From Clostridia bacterium (GTDB lineage Bacteria > Bacillota > Clostridia > Christensenellales > CAG-138): DNA of 64,000 bases. The notes under the pieces are model-generated. The model ran no database searches, had not been told where the DNA came from, and was given only the letters and a program-made list of their open reading frames with translations. The DNA lies in the NCBI GenBank assembly GCA_016292635.1, contig JAEDIC010000009.1, forward strand, positions 1 through 64,000, read 5' to 3'. Made by a program: the position numbers and the translations under genes. Positions 17,436 through 25,893 of the stretch are shown here, piece after piece. The number at the start of each line of letters is the position of its first letter. Position 1 is the first letter of the stretch.

Positions 17436-18296
17436 ATGGAGCGAAGCTGGCTTAATGTTTTGCCGGAAAGGCTGAAGGGGCCGGTTGTGGCAGCTGTGGA
17501 CGATACGGTGGAAGAAATACGCATCGCCGTGGGAAAGCCGATACTGCTGACCGGGAAAAACCGACGGGTATTGGAGCATATCGCCGCCATGGCGGACTGC
17601 GAAATGCTGATGGAGCTTATATGCGGTCATTCGGTATTCGCCCATGAGTCGGAGCTGAGGGAGTGTTATGTTACCCTTGAGGACGGTTCCAGGGTAGGCC
17701 TTGCCGGGAAGATAACGGATGCGGGTATGACAATGCCCCATAGTTTTAATATAAGGCTTGCCCGGCAGATTATGGGGGCGGCAGATGACTTTATGGACTA
17801 TATATGCGGAAACGAGCTTTGCAGTGCGCTGCTGCTGTCCGAACCCGGAGCAGGCAAGACCACTTTGCTCAGGGATGGGGCAAGACAGCTGTCAAATAAG
17901 GGTTATCGGGTGGCCATAGCGGATGAGCGGGGAGAGATAGCCGCCGCAGTGAATGGAATACCGGCGCTGGATGTGGGTCGGGCGGACGTTATGGGGGGCT
18001 GTCGCAAGGCAAAGGCCATGGCCCTGCTGATGAGGGGAATGTCGCCTGAAATCATAATAACCGATGAGATAGCCACGGAGGAGGATGCGGAAGCGGTACT
18101 TGATGCATCCGGCTGCGGCGTAAAGGTCATAGCCAGCGCCCATGGGGGCGGAAGCGGCATATTGCGGCGCAAAAGCATACGCCGGATAGTAAAGGAAGGG
18201 GCGTTTGACAGGATACTTCTGCTGAAAAAGCAGGGAAGCAGCAGAAGAATAACCGATATCACCGGGGAGGTAATATGCGGATATTTGGTGGAATAG
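17436..18296 (+). CDS. spoIIIAA: Stage III sporulation protein AA (ATPase)
   Basis: 286 residues. Secretion-ATPase-like component in the mother cell that powers the SpoIIIA-SpoIIQ channel across the forespore membranes. The Walker A motif is EPGAGKTTLL near residue 140, followed by IADERGEIAAA and IITDEIATEEDAEAVL (Walker B). It starts after GGAGGGG. First of eight genes in the order AA-AH, expected to be transcribed by sigma-E; I could not place a convincing sigma-E promoter. Confidence 0.97.
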   Translation: MERSWLNVLPERLKGPVVAAVDDTVEEIRIAVGKPILLTGKNRRVLEHIAAMADCEMLMELICGHSVFAHESELRECYVTLEDGSRVGLAGKITDAGMTMPHSFNIRLARQIMGAADDFMDYICGNELCSALLLSEPGAGKTTLLRDGARQLSNKGYRVAIADERGEIAAAVNGIPALDVGRADVMGGCRKAKAMALLMRGMSPEIIITDEIATEEDAEAVLDASGCGVKVIASAHGGGSGILRRKSIRRIVKEGAFDRILLLKKQGSSRRITDITGEVICGYLVE

Positions 18297-18775
18297 CGGC
18301 GCTGACAATATGCGTGCTTTTTGGTTGGAGCAAGGCGGCGGCAATACGCTTGAGAGAGGAGACTATGCGCTGCTTTTCTTTGGATATGAAAGCATTGGCC
18401 GCCGAGATGGAATACTGCCCCCGGGAGATAGGAAACATGATACGCAGGCTGTATGGCGGCAAGCTGGGGAGATTCTGGCAAAGCTTTGGAGAAGCCATAC
18501 CATGTGCCGAAAGCGTGGAACAGGCATGGCGGCAAACTGCGGTGGAATATGGCGGCTTTGGAGTGCTGAGCCGTGATGAGATGGAAACGCTGCTACAGGC
18601 GGGGAGCTCTATCGGGCGGTACAGCGCGGAGGAAGGGGTAAAGGCGCTGAAGCATTGGAGCGGAGAAGCCCAAAGGCGGGCGGAGGAACTGCACAAACAA
18701 AGCCTGAGCAAGGGTGCGGTATACCAGAAGCTGGGACTGCTGGGCGGCCTTGCCGCAATGCTGCTGATAGTATAG
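18275..18775 (+). CDS. spoIIIAB: Stage III sporulation protein AB
   Basis: 166 residues; a T2SF (GspF)-like membrane component. N-terminal membrane helix (residues 4-22), a cytosolic helical domain, and a C-terminal helix LGLLGGLAAMLLIV. The start overlaps the end of spoIIIAA by 22 nt and uses GGGGAGG. Confidence 0.95.
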   Translation: MRIFGGIAALTICVLFGWSKAAAIRLREETMRCFSLDMKALAAEMEYCPREIGNMIRRLYGGKLGRFWQSFGEAIPCAESVEQAWRQTAVEYGGFGVLSRDEMETLLQAGSSIGRYSAEEGVKALKHWSGEAQRRAEELHKQSLSKGAVYQKLGLLGGLAAMLLIV

Positions 18776-18785
18776 GAGGGCGATT

Positions 18786-18983
18786 ATGGATATTGAACTG
18801 GTGCTGAGGATAGCCGGAATAGGCATACTGGTAGCCATAATCTGCCAGCTTTTAAAGCAGACCGGGCGGGACGATATCGCCATGCTTGCCGCCCTTGCGG
18901 CGCTGGTGCTGGCCCTAAGCATGGTGGTTGGGGAAATAGGCGAGCTGCTTGATCAGGTCAAGCGGATATTCGGGCTGTACTGA
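18786..18983 (+). CDS. spoIIIAC: Stage III sporulation protein AC
   Basis: 65 residues with two membrane helices (about 5-23 and 30-50) around a short loop KQTGRDDIA, the standard form of SpoIIIAC. AGGAGGG site; its stop overlaps the start of spoIIIAD. Confidence 0.96.
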   Translation: MDIELVLRIAGIGILVAIICQLLKQTGRDDIAMLAALAALVLALSMVVGEIGELLDQVKRIFGLY

Positions 18984-19378
18984 TGGCTGCTGAGGGATTC
19001 AGGCTGGCGGCGGTGGCGATAATTGCCCTCTGCGCCGTATTAATACTGAAAAGCTATCGTCCTGAGCTTGCCATGCAGGTAAGCGTTGCGGCGGGCATAG
19101 CGGTATTGATATATGGATTGAGACTGGCCGGAAGCATAGTGGATGCGGCGAACGGTATGCTCAATAAATACGGCCTTGACCCTGCGGGGATAAAGGCCGT
19201 GACCAAGGTAATAGGAATAGCTTACATTGCCCAGTTTTCCGCAGATACCTGCAGGGATTGCGGAGAAAGCTCGCTTGCGGGCAAGGTGGAGCTTACGGGG
19301 CGGCTGATGATGATTACTGCGGCGATACCGCTGGTAGTGTCCACAGTTGAGGCAATAGGAGGGCTTATGAGACCATGA
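18983..19378 (+). CDS. spoIIIAD: Stage III sporulation protein AD
   Basis: 131 residues, four predicted membrane helices, with YGLDPAGIKAVTKVIGIAYIAQF and a DTCRDCGESSLAGKVEL block characteristic of the family. ATG overlaps the spoIIIAC stop (TGATG) and its own stop overlaps spoIIIAE (ATGA). Confidence 0.96.
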   Translation: MAAEGFRLAAVAIIALCAVLILKSYRPELAMQVSVAAGIAVLIYGLRLAGSIVDAANGMLNKYGLDPAGIKAVTKVIGIAYIAQFSADTCRDCGESSLAGKVELTGRLMMITAAIPLVVSTVEAIGGLMRP

Positions 19379-20490
19379 AGCGGGCGCTGCTGATAGGGGT
19401 GATGATATTGCTGCTGCCGGGGCTTGCGATGGCGGCGGATGAGATAACCGTGCCTACCGTGGAATACGACATAAGCCAATGGGAGCAGCTGTGGCAGGAA
19501 CTGCCGGGGGAGATAAAAGGGCTGTTCGGTGGCCTTTCGCCGGGGAAGCTTATTGAAAACTATCGGCAGGGAAAAGAAGGCTTGTTTGATTTTGACGCCC
19601 TTATAAGCGCCTTTAAAAGCAGTATCCTGGATGAGCTTCGGGGAATGGGAGCGCTGCTTGGGATAGTGTTAGCGATTGGACTTACGGATATGATAATAGG
19701 CGGCAGGGAAGGCGTTGGAGAGATGCTTGCGTTCTGCATGATGGGGCTTTGCGTGTCCTTTGTAACAACGGCGGTATATGAACAGTTCACCAGGGCGAAA
19801 GAAACGGTGGAAGGCATATCCCGTGTTACGGAGATAACATCCCCTGTAATGATGACGCTGGTAGCCGCCTGCGGCTCAGCGGGTACAGCCGCATCACAGC
19901 CCGCGACGATACTTCTCTGCAACGCCATAACAAACGGCTTTAAGGGGCTGCTTATGCCCCTTATACCCATAATGTGCGGCTTTACCGCCGCCGCCGGAAT
20001 TACGGGGCAGGGTCAGCTTAAATCAATTGCAGGGCTGATAAAAAGTCTGCTTAAATGGATCATGGGATTGGCCTTTACGTTTTTTCTGGGCTCGGTAAGC
20101 ATACGGGGCCTGAATGCTTCAGGTTTGGACAGGGCGGGTATAAAGGCAATAAAGTACGCGTTTGACAAGTCTGTTCCGGTGGTGGGCAGCATGATATCCG
20201 GCACATATGACAGCCTGCTTGCCGGGGCGGTGGTGCTGAAAAATGCCGCCGGAACGGCGGCTGTGCTGCTGCTGATATTAAACATAATGACGCCGGCTCT
20301 GGCCATGCTGTCAACAATATTTGCCCTTAGGATAATGGCTGTATTATCCTCATTGCTTGCCGATGGACGCGTAGCCGGGATACTTGAGGGAGCAGCGGAC
20401 AGCTGTACATATATGTTTGCGGTAATGGTTACTGTTGCGCTGATGAATCTTATAACCATATCAGCATCGCTGATAGCCTCGGGGGTGTAA
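19375..20490 (+). CDS. spoIIIAE: Stage III sporulation protein AE
   Basis: 371 residues. Signal peptide at the N-terminus (LLIGVMILLLPGLAMAAD), then an extracytoplasmic stretch and at least six membrane helices. It is the largest membrane protein of the SpoIIIA complex. Motif LCNAITNGFKGLLMPLIPI and LKSIAGLIKSLLKW are family typical. Start overlaps spoIIIAD by 4 nt. Confidence 0.96.
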   Translation: MKRALLIGVMILLLPGLAMAADEITVPTVEYDISQWEQLWQELPGEIKGLFGGLSPGKLIENYRQGKEGLFDFDALISAFKSSILDELRGMGALLGIVLAIGLTDMIIGGREGVGEMLAFCMMGLCVSFVTTAVYEQFTRAKETVEGISRVTEITSPVMMTLVAACGSAGTAASQPATILLCNAITNGFKGLLMPLIPIMCGFTAAAGITGQGQLKSIAGLIKSLLKWIMGLAFTFFLGSVSIRGLNASGLDRAGIKAIKYAFDKSVPVVGSMISGTYDSLLAGAVVLKNAAGTAAVLLLILNIMTPALAMLSTIFALRIMAVLSSLLADGRVAGILEGAADSCTYMFAVMVTVALMNLITISASLIASGV

Positions 20491-20493
20491 GGG

Positions 20494-20667
20494 ATGGAGA
20501 TGATATACGGCGTATCCATAAAAATAACGGCGCTTTTTTCTGCATCCTGCATATTAAAGCTGCTGCTGCCGGGGGGCGCCATGAAGCGAGGCGCCGCAAA
20601 GGCTGTGGACATAGTTACGCTGCTTTCTCTCATAAGAATAATATCGGGAGCGATGGTCAATGGCTGA
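20494..20667 (+). CDS. spoIIIAF: Minimal SpoIIIAF, membrane segment only
   Basis: A 57-residue ORF between spoIIIAE and spoIIIAG beginning MEMIYGVSIKITALFSAS and containing KLLLPGGAMKR followed by AKAVDIVTLLSLIRIISG. This matches the start of SpoIIIAF, where two membrane helices flank LLPSGKLKK, but the stop comes directly after the second helix. The soluble ring-forming-like domain of about 130 residues present in usual SpoIIIAF is missing. Ribosome site GGGGTGTAAGGG; the 3' end overlaps spoIIIAG by 8 nt, so the length is fixed by gene packing rather than by a sequencing break. Confidence 0.8.
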   Translation: MEMIYGVSIKITALFSASCILKLLLPGGAMKRGAAKAVDIVTLLSLIRIISGAMVNG

Positions 20668-21223
20668 GGAAAAGGGTAAAAAGCTGATAGAAGGCCTCAT
20701 AGTAAAGATGAAGAGCAGCAAAAAGCTGGAGCTGGGGGTATACGGCGGATTGGCGCTGCTGTGTCTGCTGCTGTGCTTTGGGGGCGGTGAGGATAAGGGG
20801 GAGGAGCCGGCCGTGCAGTTGACCTCTGCCGTATCCGATGTGGACCGGCTGGAGCAGCGGCTGATGGATACCCTGAGCTGCGTAAGGGGCGCGGGCAAGG
20901 TTAAGGTTATGATAACCTACGACACCGGCTCCGAGATAGTGCCCGCCATGAATATGGACGTTACTTCCAGCGTAAGCGTATCCGGGGAAAACCAGACCCG
21001 CACGGAATCCTCCTCTCCGGTAACAACCTATCAAAACGGCGAAAACGAGGCCATAGTCCTTATGGAAAAGGAGCCCACAATAAGGGGGGTCATAGTGGTG
21101 GCTCAGGGTGCGGCGGATATATCCGTTAAGCTCAAGCTTCAGGCGGCGGTGCAGGCGGTATTGGGCGTGGACGCGCAAAAGGTGGAGGTGCTGGAGATGG
21201 GAATAGAAGGAATGGAGGAGTAA
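20660..21223 (+). CDS. spoIIIAG: Stage III sporulation protein AG
   Basis: 187 residues; forms a large ring in the intermembrane space of the feeding-tube channel. One membrane helix (about residues 26-42, YGGLALLCLLLCFGG) then the ring-building motif domain with VKVMITYDTGSEIV and the GVIVVAQGAADISVKLKLQ block. Start codon overlaps spoIIIAF. Confidence 0.95.
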   Translation: MAEEKGKKLIEGLIVKMKSSKKLELGVYGGLALLCLLLCFGGGEDKGEEPAVQLTSAVSDVDRLEQRLMDTLSCVRGAGKVKVMITYDTGSEIVPAMNMDVTSSVSVSGENQTRTESSSPVTTYQNGENEAIVLMEKEPTIRGVIVVAQGAADISVKLKLQAAVQAVLGVDAQKVEVLEMGIEGMEE

Positions 21224-21229
21224 AAAGAC

Positions 21230-21733
21230 ATGAAGTTTATCAAAAAGTATCTTGTTCTTATGGTGGTGGCGGTGCTGTTTGTTGGAGCTTTTGTATTGAA
21301 CCTGATAGCGAACGGTGACGGCGGCGAAAAAAACAATATGGGGATCGAGGAGACAATGGCGGAAACGCCTGTGGAGGAAGCGGTATCCGGCGACTATTTT
21401 GAGACCTTCCGGCAGGACAGGGAGGAGGTACGCAAACTAGAAATGCAGTATCTTGACGAGGTGATAGCCACATCTGCTACGGATCAGGAGACCCTTGCAG
21501 AAGCACAGGAACAAAAGCTTGTTCTGGTTGAGAATATGGAAAAGGAATTTACCATAGAGAGCATGATAAAAGCAAAGGGGTTTGAGGATGCGGCGGTAAC
21601 CTTTCATTCCGGCACGGTGAACGTGGTTGTAAAGGGTGAACTGAATGACGAACAGGTGGCACAGATACTGGATATAGTGCAGGATGAAACGGGAGAGCCT
21701 GCGAAGAATATCAAAGTAATGGCCGGAGAATGA
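21230..21733 (+). CDS. spoIIIAH: Stage III sporulation protein AH
   Basis: 167 residues. Membrane helix at residues 7-24 followed by a coiled stretch (FRQDREEVRKLEMQYLDEV) and a ring-building domain ending IVQDETGEPAKNIKVMAGE. It is the mother-cell partner of SpoIIQ. Last gene of the operon; a new promoter for the Asp23 gene follows within 60 nt. Confidence 0.95.
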   Translation: MKFIKKYLVLMVVAVLFVGAFVLNLIANGDGGEKNNMGIEETMAETPVEEAVSGDYFETFRQDREEVRKLEMQYLDEVIATSATDQETLAEAQEQKLVLVENMEKEFTIESMIKAKGFEDAAVTFHSGTVNVVVKGELNDEQVAQILDIVQDETGEPAKNIKVMAGE

Positions 21734-21789
21734 TAATAATGACTAAAATGCAAATAAATCAGTATGCGCTATGCATAAAAGCTAAAATC

Positions 21790-21798
21790 TGGTATAAT
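21790..21798 (+). promoter_or_regulatory. Extended -10 promoter of the Asp23 operon
   Basis: TGG-TATAAT with no good -35 box, 31 nt upstream of the Asp23-family ATG. Confidence 0.5.
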
Positions 21799-21829
21799 AA
21801 CATCAGAAAAGTATAAGGAGGCATATGTC

Positions 21830-22252
21830 ATGGCAACTGAAGAGAGCATTTCCATGAAAACTGTGGATATACAGGGCGGCAAGATCACCTTTGCTCCCGA
21901 CGTGATAGCTACCATCGCCAGCCTTGCTGCCAATGAGGTAGAGGGCGTAGAGGGTATGAGCGGCACCATGGTGGAAGGCATAACCGGTATACTCAACAAG
22001 AAAAATATCACCAAGGGCATCAAGGTGGAAATAAACGAAGACGTGGCCCTCATAGATATCAATGTTATACTGAAGTATGGCTATAAGATACATGAGATAT
22101 CCTCTGCACTCCAGAAGAATATCAAAACCACCATCGAAAACATGACCGGCCTTAAGGTGGCTGCGGTAAACGTATTTGTTCAGTCCATTGCCTTTGAAAA
22201 GGCGGAAAAGACTGAGGTTAAGCCCGCCAAGGTTGAGACCGAAGAAGAATAA
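21830..22252 (+). CDS. Asp23/Gls24 family envelope stress protein
   Basis: 140 residues. Core ITFAPDVIATIASLAANEVEGVEGM is the start of the Asp23 domain, followed by GIKVEINEDVALIDINVILKYG. These proteins associate with the membrane through AmaP, which is encoded next. A GGAGG site precedes two close ATG codons; the second, at 21830, is used here. Together with the next two genes it makes a compact envelope-stress set. Confidence 0.94.
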   Translation: MATEESISMKTVDIQGGKITFAPDVIATIASLAANEVEGVEGMSGTMVEGITGILNKKNITKGIKVEINEDVALIDINVILKYGYKIHEISSALQKNIKTTIENMTGLKVAAVNVFVQSIAFEKAEKTEVKPAKVETEEE

Positions 22253-22291
22253 TCCACACAAAACTACATACACAAGAAAGGTGTCATACCC

Positions 22292-22837
22292 ATGAAACCA
22301 AGGATAATAGACAGGCTGCTTCTCATATTGCTGATGCTTGTGCTGCTGGCGCTGGGGCTTGGCCTGCTGGCGATCTCTCTGGGATTTGTTCCCATGAATA
22401 TCGTTACGGAGATAGTTTCCTTACCCTACCAGAGCTCCGCCAACGGCTGGATAACCGCAGGCATAGGCTTCGTGCTGGTGCTGTGGGCCATAAGGATGAT
22501 AATCGGCTTTAACAGGCGTGCCAGGAAGACCGGCCCCGCCACCGCCGTGGTGGCTAAGACTGAGTTCGGCACATCAACCATCACCCTTGCCGCCATCGAT
22601 GAGATGGTAAAGCGGCACTGTGCATCAAACGAAAACGTGCGCAAACAGGAAAGCGTGATATCCGTTAAGGACAACAAGCTGATGATAAACCTCAAGCTTA
22701 ACCTTGCAGAGGAGGCCAATGTGCCCGAAACCACCGCCGCCCTCCGTGAGAGTCTTACCGCGTATATTCAAAACCTTACCGGCATAACCGTAGGGGATAT
22801 CAGCATGATGGTATCCACATTGCCGGAGCAGGCGTAA
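22292..22837 (+). CDS. amaP: Alkaline shock response membrane anchor protein AmaP
   Basis: 181 residues. Two membrane helices (about 9-32 and 52-72) followed by a degenerate Asp23-like cytosolic domain ending in YIQNLTGITVGDISMMV. Anchors Asp23 family proteins at the membrane. Its neighbours on both sides belong to the same module. Confidence 0.88.
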   Translation: MKPRIIDRLLLILLMLVLLALGLGLLAISLGFVPMNIVTEIVSLPYQSSANGWITAGIGFVLVLWAIRMIIGFNRRARKTGPATAVVAKTEFGTSTITLAAIDEMVKRHCASNENVRKQESVISVKDNKLMINLKLNLAEEANVPETTAALRESLTAYIQNLTGITVGDISMMVSTLPEQA

Positions 22838-22865
22838 TTTTGCTTTTTACTGGGAGCGAACCAAA

Positions 22866-23084
22866 ATGGAAGAACTTAAGGCATTGTTTAAACAATACAA
22901 ATGGCGCGTTATAGGCGTGGCGGCGGGCATCGTGCTTGCCTTGCTGCTCTTTACCATAGGGTTCTGGCGCACGCTGCTGCTGGTTGCGCTGGTTGCGCTG
23001 TGCTACATCATCGGCCGCCATCTGGATAACGGCGGCAAAGAAGAACTGGACAAGGCCATCGGCAGATTGTTCGGCAAAAAATAA
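22866..23084 (+). CDS. DUF2273 small membrane protein
   Basis: 72 residues: two closely spaced helices (IGVAAGIVLALLLFTIGFW and LLLVALVALCYIIG) and a charged tail ending FGKK. DUF2273 proteins regularly accompany Asp23 and AmaP genes. Function unknown beyond membership of that module. Confidence 0.9.
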   Translation: MEELKALFKQYKWRVIGVAAGIVLALLLFTIGFWRTLLLVALVALCYIIGRHLDNGGKEELDKAIGRLFGKK

Positions 23085-23101
23085 CGCCAAGAGGTTACAA
23101 A

Positions 23102-23521
23102 ATGAGCAGAAAGACCGCGCGCGAGGTCGCCATGAAGCTTGCCTTTGCCAAGCTTTTTGACGGCGAAGAGACTTATCATGATGTGCTGGACAAGTCCGGC
23201 ATCGAGGAAGCGCCCACCGAGGAAGATATTTGCTATTCCGAGGAGGTTCTCAGGGGAATAGAGGAGCACGAGGCGGATATAGACGCCCTTATTGACGAGC
23301 TAGCCATAGGCTGGCGCATAGAGCGTATGCCCAAGGTGGATCTTTCGGTGCTTCGTGTAGCCATATATGAAATGGTATACAGAGATGACATTCCCCACGG
23401 GGTATCCATAAACGAGGCCGTAGAGCTTGCCAAGCAGTTTGGCGGCGAGCGTTCCTCCGCATATATTAACGGCATGCTGGGTACTCTTGCCAAGCGGCTG
23501 GAAGGCGAGGCGGCCGAGTAG
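23102..23521 (+). CDS. nusB: Transcription antitermination factor NusB
   Basis: 139 residues, all-helical NusB fold: RKTAREVAMKLAFAKLF, then ERMPKVDLSVLRVAIYEMVY and the C-terminal INEAVELAKQFGGERSSAYINGMLG signature, quoted as two blocks (INEAVELAKQFGG; SSAYINGMLG). Binds boxA RNA with NusE. The Asp23-nusB-folD-xseA order is standard in Firmicutes. Confidence 0.97.
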   Translation: MSRKTAREVAMKLAFAKLFDGEETYHDVLDKSGIEEAPTEEDICYSEEVLRGIEEHEADIDALIDELAIGWRIERMPKVDLSVLRVAIYEMVYRDDIPHGVSINEAVELAKQFGGERSSAYINGMLGTLAKRLEGEAAE

Positions 23522-23563
23522 TTTCCGTCTTTTTTGCGCGGGGCATAAATATTGCGGTATGCT

Positions 23564-23599
23564 AAGCATCGTCTTCGGTGTTGCGGGACGATGCTTTGT
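23564..23599 (+). terminator. Possible terminator after nusB
   Basis: AAGCATCGTC (23564-23573) pairs with GACGATGCTT (23587-23596), 13-nt loop, only TTT afterwards. May be leaky given the conserved downstream order. Confidence 0.5.
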
Positions 23600-23635
23600 G
23601 ATGAATAGAGATAAATTATCAAAGGGCAGAGGATA

Positions 23636-24481
23636 ATGGGAAAGATAATTGACGGAAGAGCGGTTGCGGCAGAGGCTTGTCTTGGCATTAAAGCCCGTGT
23701 ACAGGCCATTGCAGAGAAGGGCGTAACACCCAAGCTTGCCGTGGTGCTGGTTGGCGATAATCCCGCTTCCAGGGCATACGTTGGCATGAAGGAAAAGAAG
23801 GCCGCTGAGCTTGGCATAGCCACGGCCGGTTATAAGCTGTCTGCGGAAATCTCCGAAGATGAGCTTATCGCTCTTGTGAAAGAGCTGAACGGGGATGCGT
23901 CCATTCACGGCATACTTGTGCAGCTTCCTCTGCCAAAGCATATATCCGAGGAGCGGGTGCTGATGAATATTTCCCCCGCCAAGGACGTGGACGGGCTGCA
24001 CCCTGTGAACGCCGGAATGCTGATGACGGGCCGGAAAGGCTTTGTTCCCTGCACACCAAAGGGATGTGTAAAGCTGGTTGAAAGCACGGGCGTGGATATT
24101 GCCGGCAAAAACTGCGTAGTGCTGGGCAGAAGCAATATCGTTGGCAAGCCCGCCGCCATACTGATGCTCGCAAAGAACGCCACCGTTACCATGTGCCATT
24201 CCCGCACGGAAAACCTTGGCGATATCACCAGGGGCGCGGATATACTTATTTCCGCCGTCGGCGTGCCAAACCTGATTACAGCGGATATGATAAAGCCGGG
24301 CGCTGTGGTAATAGACGTTGCCCAGTGCAGGGTAAACGATGCATGGCGGGGCGATGTGGACTTTGAGGGAGCACTGGAAGTTGCGGGTCATATAACTCCG
24401 GTGCCGGGAGGCGTAGGCCCTATGACCATTGCCATGCTTATGGAAAACACAGTGGAGGCGGCGGAAAAGACACTTGATTGA
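23636..24481 (+). CDS. folD: FolD methylene-THF dehydrogenase/cyclohydrolase
   Basis: 281 residues; interconverts 5,10-methylene-THF, methenyl-THF and 10-formyl-THF. Visible motifs: YVGMKEKKAAELGI with the catalytic Lys, VQLPLPKHISEERVL, PAKDVDGLHPVN, VVLGRSNIVGKPAAILML and TPVPGGVGPMTIAML. Start after AGAGG. xseA begins within its last codons. Confidence 0.98.
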   Translation: MGKIIDGRAVAAEACLGIKARVQAIAEKGVTPKLAVVLVGDNPASRAYVGMKEKKAAELGIATAGYKLSAEISEDELIALVKELNGDASIHGILVQLPLPKHISEERVLMNISPAKDVDGLHPVNAGMLMTGRKGFVPCTPKGCVKLVESTGVDIAGKNCVVLGRSNIVGKPAAILMLAKNATVTMCHSRTENLGDITRGADILISAVGVPNLITADMIKPGAVVIDVAQCRVNDAWRGDVDFEGALEVAGHITPVPGGVGPMTIAMLMENTVEAAEKTLD

Positions 24482-25682
24482 TAACGGCTGCAGGCTCACG
24501 GTATCCCAGCTAAATGAATATGTAAACGGCCTGCTCAAAAGTGACAGCCTTTTGAGCCATGTTTGCGTGTGCGGCGAGATAAGCGGCTTTAAGCGACATT
24601 CTTCCGGCCACCTGTATTTTTCAATAAAGGACGAAGGCGCATTGGTGCGCTGCGTGATGTTTCGGCAGAACGCATTTTCTCTGGACTTTTCTCCGGAGGA
24701 CGGGCAGTCTGTATTGATATACGGAAGCGTGTCCATATACGTTAAGGATGGGCAGTATCAGCTGTATGTTACCGCCATGGAGCGGCAGGGCGAAGGCGAG
24801 CTTTATCGCCGTTTTATGCTTATGAAGACACGCCTTGAGGCAAAGGGCTACTTTGCGCCGGAGCGCAAAAAGCAGATACCGTCCCTCCCTAAATGCGTCG
24901 GCGTGATAACATCTCCTACCGGCGCGGCAATACAGGATATAATAAACATAATACGCAGGCGTTTTCCCGCCATGAATATACTGCTGTATCCCGTGCGGGT
25001 GCAGGGAGAAGGGGCGGCGGCGGAGATAGCCGGGGCTATAGCTGCCATGAATCGTATAAACAAAGCGGATGTGCTTATCATTGGCAGAGGCGGCGGCAGC
25101 ATGGAGGATCTTTGGCCATTTAATGAGGAAATAGTTGCAAAGGCCATATACCAAAGCGATATTCCCATAATAAGCGCCGTGGGCCACGAAACGGATTTTT
25201 CCATAGCGGATTTTACCGCCGACCTTAGGGCGCCCACCCCGTCTGCGGCGGCGGAGCTGTGCGTACCGGAGTATGCAAGGCTTTATGGGGACATAATGGC
25301 GGCGCAGAATTACATAGCCGAGTGCTGTCATAACGGACTTAACAGCCTAAAGCGGCAGCTGTTAGGCATAAAGGATTCTGCGGCCTTTTCCATGACCCGC
25401 CACAGGGTGGAGCTGATGAAACGCACCATCATGGCAGAGCGGGACAGCATGAACGCCAATATACGCTCTGAGATAGTAAACGCCGTACACTCCGTTGAAA
25501 AGCAGCAGTCCAGACTGAACGCGCTTTCGCCCGAGGCAGTGCTGGAGCGGGGATACGGCATGGTGCAGCAGGAAGGCAAATTTATCGGCGGCATAGATGA
25601 GCTTAATGAAAATGACAAAGCGCTGCTTATAATGAAGGGCGGCAGGGCTAATATTACCATAGACAGCATAGTTAGAGGATAA
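24474..25682 (+). CDS. xseA: Exodeoxyribonuclease VII large subunit
   Basis: 402 residues from the TTG at 24474 (LIDNGCRLTVSQLNEYVNG), overlapping folD by 8 nt; longer in-frame starts reach into folD without a matching N-terminus. OB-fold domain with VCGEISGFKRHSSGHLYFSIKD, catalytic domain with VGVITSPTGAAIQDI and the GRGGGSMEDLWPFNEE block, then a long helical coiled region. Pairs with XseB. Confidence 0.95.
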   Translation: MIDNGCRLTVSQLNEYVNGLLKSDSLLSHVCVCGEISGFKRHSSGHLYFSIKDEGALVRCVMFRQNAFSLDFSPEDGQSVLIYGSVSIYVKDGQYQLYVTAMERQGEGELYRRFMLMKTRLEAKGYFAPERKKQIPSLPKCVGVITSPTGAAIQDIINIIRRRFPAMNILLYPVRVQGEGAAAEIAGAIAAMNRINKADVLIIGRGGGSMEDLWPFNEEIVAKAIYQSDIPIISAVGHETDFSIADFTADLRAPTPSAAAELCVPEYARLYGDIMAAQNYIAECCHNGLNSLKRQLLGIKDSAAFSMTRHRVELMKRTIMAERDSMNANIRSEIVNAVHSVEKQQSRLNALSPEAVLERGYGMVQQEGKFIGGIDELNENDKALLIMKGGRANITIDSIVRG

Positions 25683-25687
25683 AGCGC

Positions 25688-25891
25688 ATGGCAAAGAAGG
25701 AATTAACATTTGAACAGGCCAAGGAAAAGCTGGACGGCATAGTGGAAAAGCTTTCTTCCGGCAATCTGCCCATAGATCAGATGGTAAAGCTGTATGAGGA
25801 GGGGGCGGAGCTGTCTCAGCATTGCCTTGGCCTTCTTTCGGCATACGAAGCCCGCCTGGAGCAGGTGGATAAATATATTTTGGAGGAATAG
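25688..25891 (+). CDS. xseB: Exodeoxyribonuclease VII small subunit
   Basis: 67 residues, two helices: TFEQAKEKLDGIVEKLSSG and LPIDQMVKLYEEGAELSQHC. Directly after xseA and 2 nt before ispA. Confidence 0.96.
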   Translation: MAKKELTFEQAKEKLDGIVEKLSSGNLPIDQMVKLYEEGAELSQHCLGLLSAYEARLEQVDKYILEE

Positions 25892-25893
25892 CC

